6,724 nt of DNA from Clostridia bacterium. Lineage in GTDB: Bacteria > Bacillota > Clostridia > Christensenellales > Pumilibacteraceae. Location: assembly GCA_900762945.1 (NCBI GenBank), contig CAAFIN010000357.1:1-6724 (forward strand), given 5' to 3'. This document shows, in pieces, positions 5,504 to 6,724 of the stretch (position 1 is the first letter of the stretch; every line of letters starts with the position of its first letter). The notes below the pieces were generated by a model. It saw nothing but the letters and a program-made list of their open reading frames with translations. It was not told where the DNA came from and made no database searches. The translations under genes were made by a program, and so were the position numbers.

Positions 5504-6244
5504 ATGGTAAAAGAACGCGAAAAGGAAATACTTAAAATACTGATTTCGGAGAAAAAAGTGACTGTAAAGGACCTTGCCGCGCGGTTGTATTCGAGCGAAC
5601 CGTCCGTTCGTCGCAGTCTGAACGAACTGGAAAAGGAAGGGTACCTACGGCGCACTCACGGCGGGGCTGTGTTTACCGCGGACGCGGGCAACTCCAAGAT
5701 TCCGTTCGCTCTGCGCGAGTACGAGGACTATCGTGAAAAGGAAATCATGGCGGAAGAAGCGGCGAAATACCTCGCGGACGATACGCTCGTCATGCTGGAC
5801 GGCTCGTCCTCTTCCCTCAAACTCGTGCCGTATATCGCCCGCCGCCGCAACGTCAAAGTGCTTACCAGCGGTATCGCCGCGCTGACCGAACTCGACAAGT
5901 ACGGCGTACCCGCGATTTCCACCGGAGGAATGCTGATACCGTCGCTCCGCTCTCTTACCGGTCAGGACGCGCTCGACACGATAAACCGCTACAACGCGTT
6001 CGTGGCGTTCTTCTCTTGCCGCGGGCTGTCCGAGGACGGCGAAGCGACCGACGTTTCCGTCGAGGAAAACGTGGTGCGCCGCGCGATGATGAAGCGGGCG
6101 AAAAAAACCGTGCTTCTCTGCGCTCACGAAAAAGTGGGCAAAACTTATTTCCACAAACTGTGCGACGCGGGCGAGCTGACGGCGATCGTCAGCGACCGTC
6201 CGCTCCCCGCTTCCGTTTCCGCGCTTATCCGCTTTGGCGACTAG
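5504..6244 (+). CDS. DeoR-family transcriptional regulator
   Basis: A 246-aa repressor of usual DeoR-family length. Residues 1-57 form the winged helix-turn-helix, opening with REKEILKILISEKKVTVKDLA and ending in the typical LRRTHGGAV (48-56). The rest is the sugar-phosphate-sensing domain related to ribose-5-phosphate isomerase folds: MLDGSSSS (97-104) at the phosphate loop, LTSGIAAL (120-127), STGG (139-142), LTGQDA (151-156) and VRRAMMKRAKKTVLL (191-205). The segment usually close to ADSSKFG reads CAHEKVGK (206-213), keeping the Lys but losing the Asp. It lies between the divergent operon and the symporter gene and probably controls both, together with itself, in response to a phosphorylated sugar intermediate. 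Family certain; effector and targets inferred from position. Confidence 0.9.
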   Translation: MVKEREKEILKILISEKKVTVKDLAARLYSSEPSVRRSLNELEKEGYLRRTHGGAVFTADAGNSKIPFALREYEDYREKEIMAEEAAKYLADDTLVMLDGSSSSLKLVPYIARRRNVKVLTSGIAALTELDKYGVPAISTGGMLIPSLRSLTGQDALDTINRYNAFVAFFSCRGLSEDGEATDVSVEENVVRRAMMKRAKKTVLLCAHEKVGKTYFHKLCDAGELTAIVSDRPLPASVSALIRFGD

Positions 6245-6292
6245 TTCCGGAGTGCTTTTTACGGAATTCAACAGACTTTTTACCGTCGTTTC

Positions 6293-6321
6293 TTGACTTC
6301 GCCGTAAAACGGCGGTATACT
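6293..6321 (+). promoter_or_regulatory. Promoter of the symporter gene
   Basis: TTGACT (6293-6298) is followed after exactly 17 nt by TATACT (6316-6321). Transcription would start near 6328, leaving a short leader that contains GAGGG (6348-6352), 4 nt before the ATG at 6357. The symporter can therefore be transcribed separately from the regulator gene upstream. Confidence 0.75.
6300..6314. promoter_or_regulatory. Perfect inverted repeat between -35 and -10
   Basis: CGCCGT (6300-6305) and ACGGCG (6309-6314) form a perfect 6-bp inverted repeat with an AAA centre, filling almost the whole promoter spacer. A dimer bound here would occlude RNA polymerase, so this is a strong operator candidate. 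The same sequence is not seen at the other promoters, so it may serve a different regulator from the TTCGTTCA elements. Confidence 0.5.
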
Positions 6322-6356
6322 ATGAATAAATATAAAAACTTAACTATGAGGGCGTT

Positions 6357-6724
6357 ATGAAAAAGATAACGAACAAGGTGCTGTGGATTTTCGCCGTGGG
6401 GCAATTCGGCTGGAGTTTGCTCTCAGGTATTATCAGCAGTTGGATGGTCTACTACTACACAGGCGAGAACGCGGCGTTTTCGTCTAATATCAGCACTCAG
6501 CCGCTGTTTTTAGGACTGACGCTGTTCGGCATTATCACCGCGGTGGGCAGAATTTTCGACGCGGTTACCGATCCGCTGATCGCGGGCTGGTCGGACAGAA
6601 GCAACTTTAAGGGCGGGCGAAGAATCCCGTTCATGAAAGTTATTGCGATTCCGTTCGCGGCGATTACGGTGGGTGTGTTCGCGTTTCCTCAGACGGGCAG
6701 CATTATTGCGAACGACGCGATACT
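6357..6724 (+). CDS. GPH-family (MelB-like) sugar:cation symporter, 5' part
   Basis: The first 122 codons of a membrane transporter that runs off the window. It belongs to the glycoside-pentoside-hexuronide:cation symporter family of the major facilitator superfamily, which imports glycosides and sugars with Na+ or H+. Hydrophobic segments are visible at about 8-33, 50-70 and 90-110. The family hallmark is GRIFDAVTDPLIAGWSDRS (64-82), followed by GGRRIPFM (86-93). R65, D68 and D72 match the spacing of MelB R52, D55 and D59, of which the Asp residues belong to the cation site. The ATG at 6357 is supported by GAGGG 4 nt upstream and by alignment of the first helix. It follows the regulator by 112 nt with its own promoter. 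It probably supplies the substrate of the divergent operon; specificity is unknown. Confidence 0.85.
   Translation, partial: MKKITNKVLWIFAVGQFGWSLLSGIISSWMVYYYTGENAAFSSNISTQPLFLGLTLFGIITAVGRIFDAVTDPLIAGWSDRSNFKGGRRIPFMKVIAIPFAAITVGVFAFPQTGSIIANDAI

Noticed and set aside
6245..6266. Hairpin TTCCG/CGGAA after the regulator gene as a terminator
   Set aside because: The stem is only 5 bp with a 12-nt loop and no adjacent T-run, so read-through into the symporter gene remains possible.
6322..6360. A 12-codon leader peptide whose stop overlaps the symporter ATG
   Set aside because: Its ATG directly follows the -10 box, so it would lie upstream of the expected transcription start, and it has no ribosome binding site.
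1..6724. CRISPR arrays, tRNA/rRNA genes, insertion sequences, prophage or defence genes
   Set aside because: No repeat-spacer pattern, RNA gene, transposase or terminal inverted repeat was seen; nearly all the DNA is accounted for by seven metabolic, regulatory and transport genes.

Overview
The window is GC-rich with AT-rich, near-consensus sigma-70/sigma-A promoters and strong AGGAG-type ribosome binding sites. The protein families (a sorE-like dehydrogenase, a 1-phosphofructokinase-type PfkB kinase, a DeoR regulator and a GPH symporter in one cluster) suggest a Bacillota/Clostridia-type bacterium, perhaps an uncultured gut lineage. That placement is inference: there is no rRNA or other marker gene here.

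Layout, left to right. Positions 1-238 are non-coding and hold a tandem/inverted GAGTATG repeat cluster and the promoter of the first gene. Positions 239-1030 (+) encode a TIM-barrel sugar phosphate isomerase/epimerase, followed by a 14-bp-stem terminator. Positions 1136-5258 are a four-gene minus-strand operon, in transcription order: a glycerophosphodiester phosphodiesterase-family protein (5258-4470), a sorE-like zinc dehydrogenase (4465-3209), a PfkB 1-phosphofructokinase-family kinase (3166-2234) and an SGNH/GDSL hydrolase (2218-1136, GTG start). Gaps are 4, 42 and 15 nt. A second, internal promoter sits at the end of the dehydrogenase gene. Positions 5259-5503 are a divergent control region with back-to-back promoters and TTCGTTCA repeats. 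Positions 5504-6244 (+) encode a DeoR-family repressor. From 6357 to the window edge runs the 5' part of a GPH-family (MelB-type) sugar:cation symporter with its own promoter, which has a perfect inverted repeat between -35 and -10.

How the parts may work together (inference): the symporter imports a sugar or glycoside, the dehydrogenase and isomerase interconvert sugar or sugar-phosphate forms, and the kinase makes a ketose bisphosphate for lower glycolysis. The SGNH hydrolase and the GDPD-family protein would remove acyl or phosphodiester groups from the substrate. The DeoR protein probably senses a phosphorylated intermediate. No phosphotransferase components, aldolase or glycoside hydrolase are in the window, so the substrate cannot be named.

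Nothing here is a clearly new class of system. The points most worth a second look are the layered operator-like repeats at five promoters, the unusual active-site residues in the SGNH hydrolase and the GDPD-family protein, and the unusual combination of enzymes in one operon.
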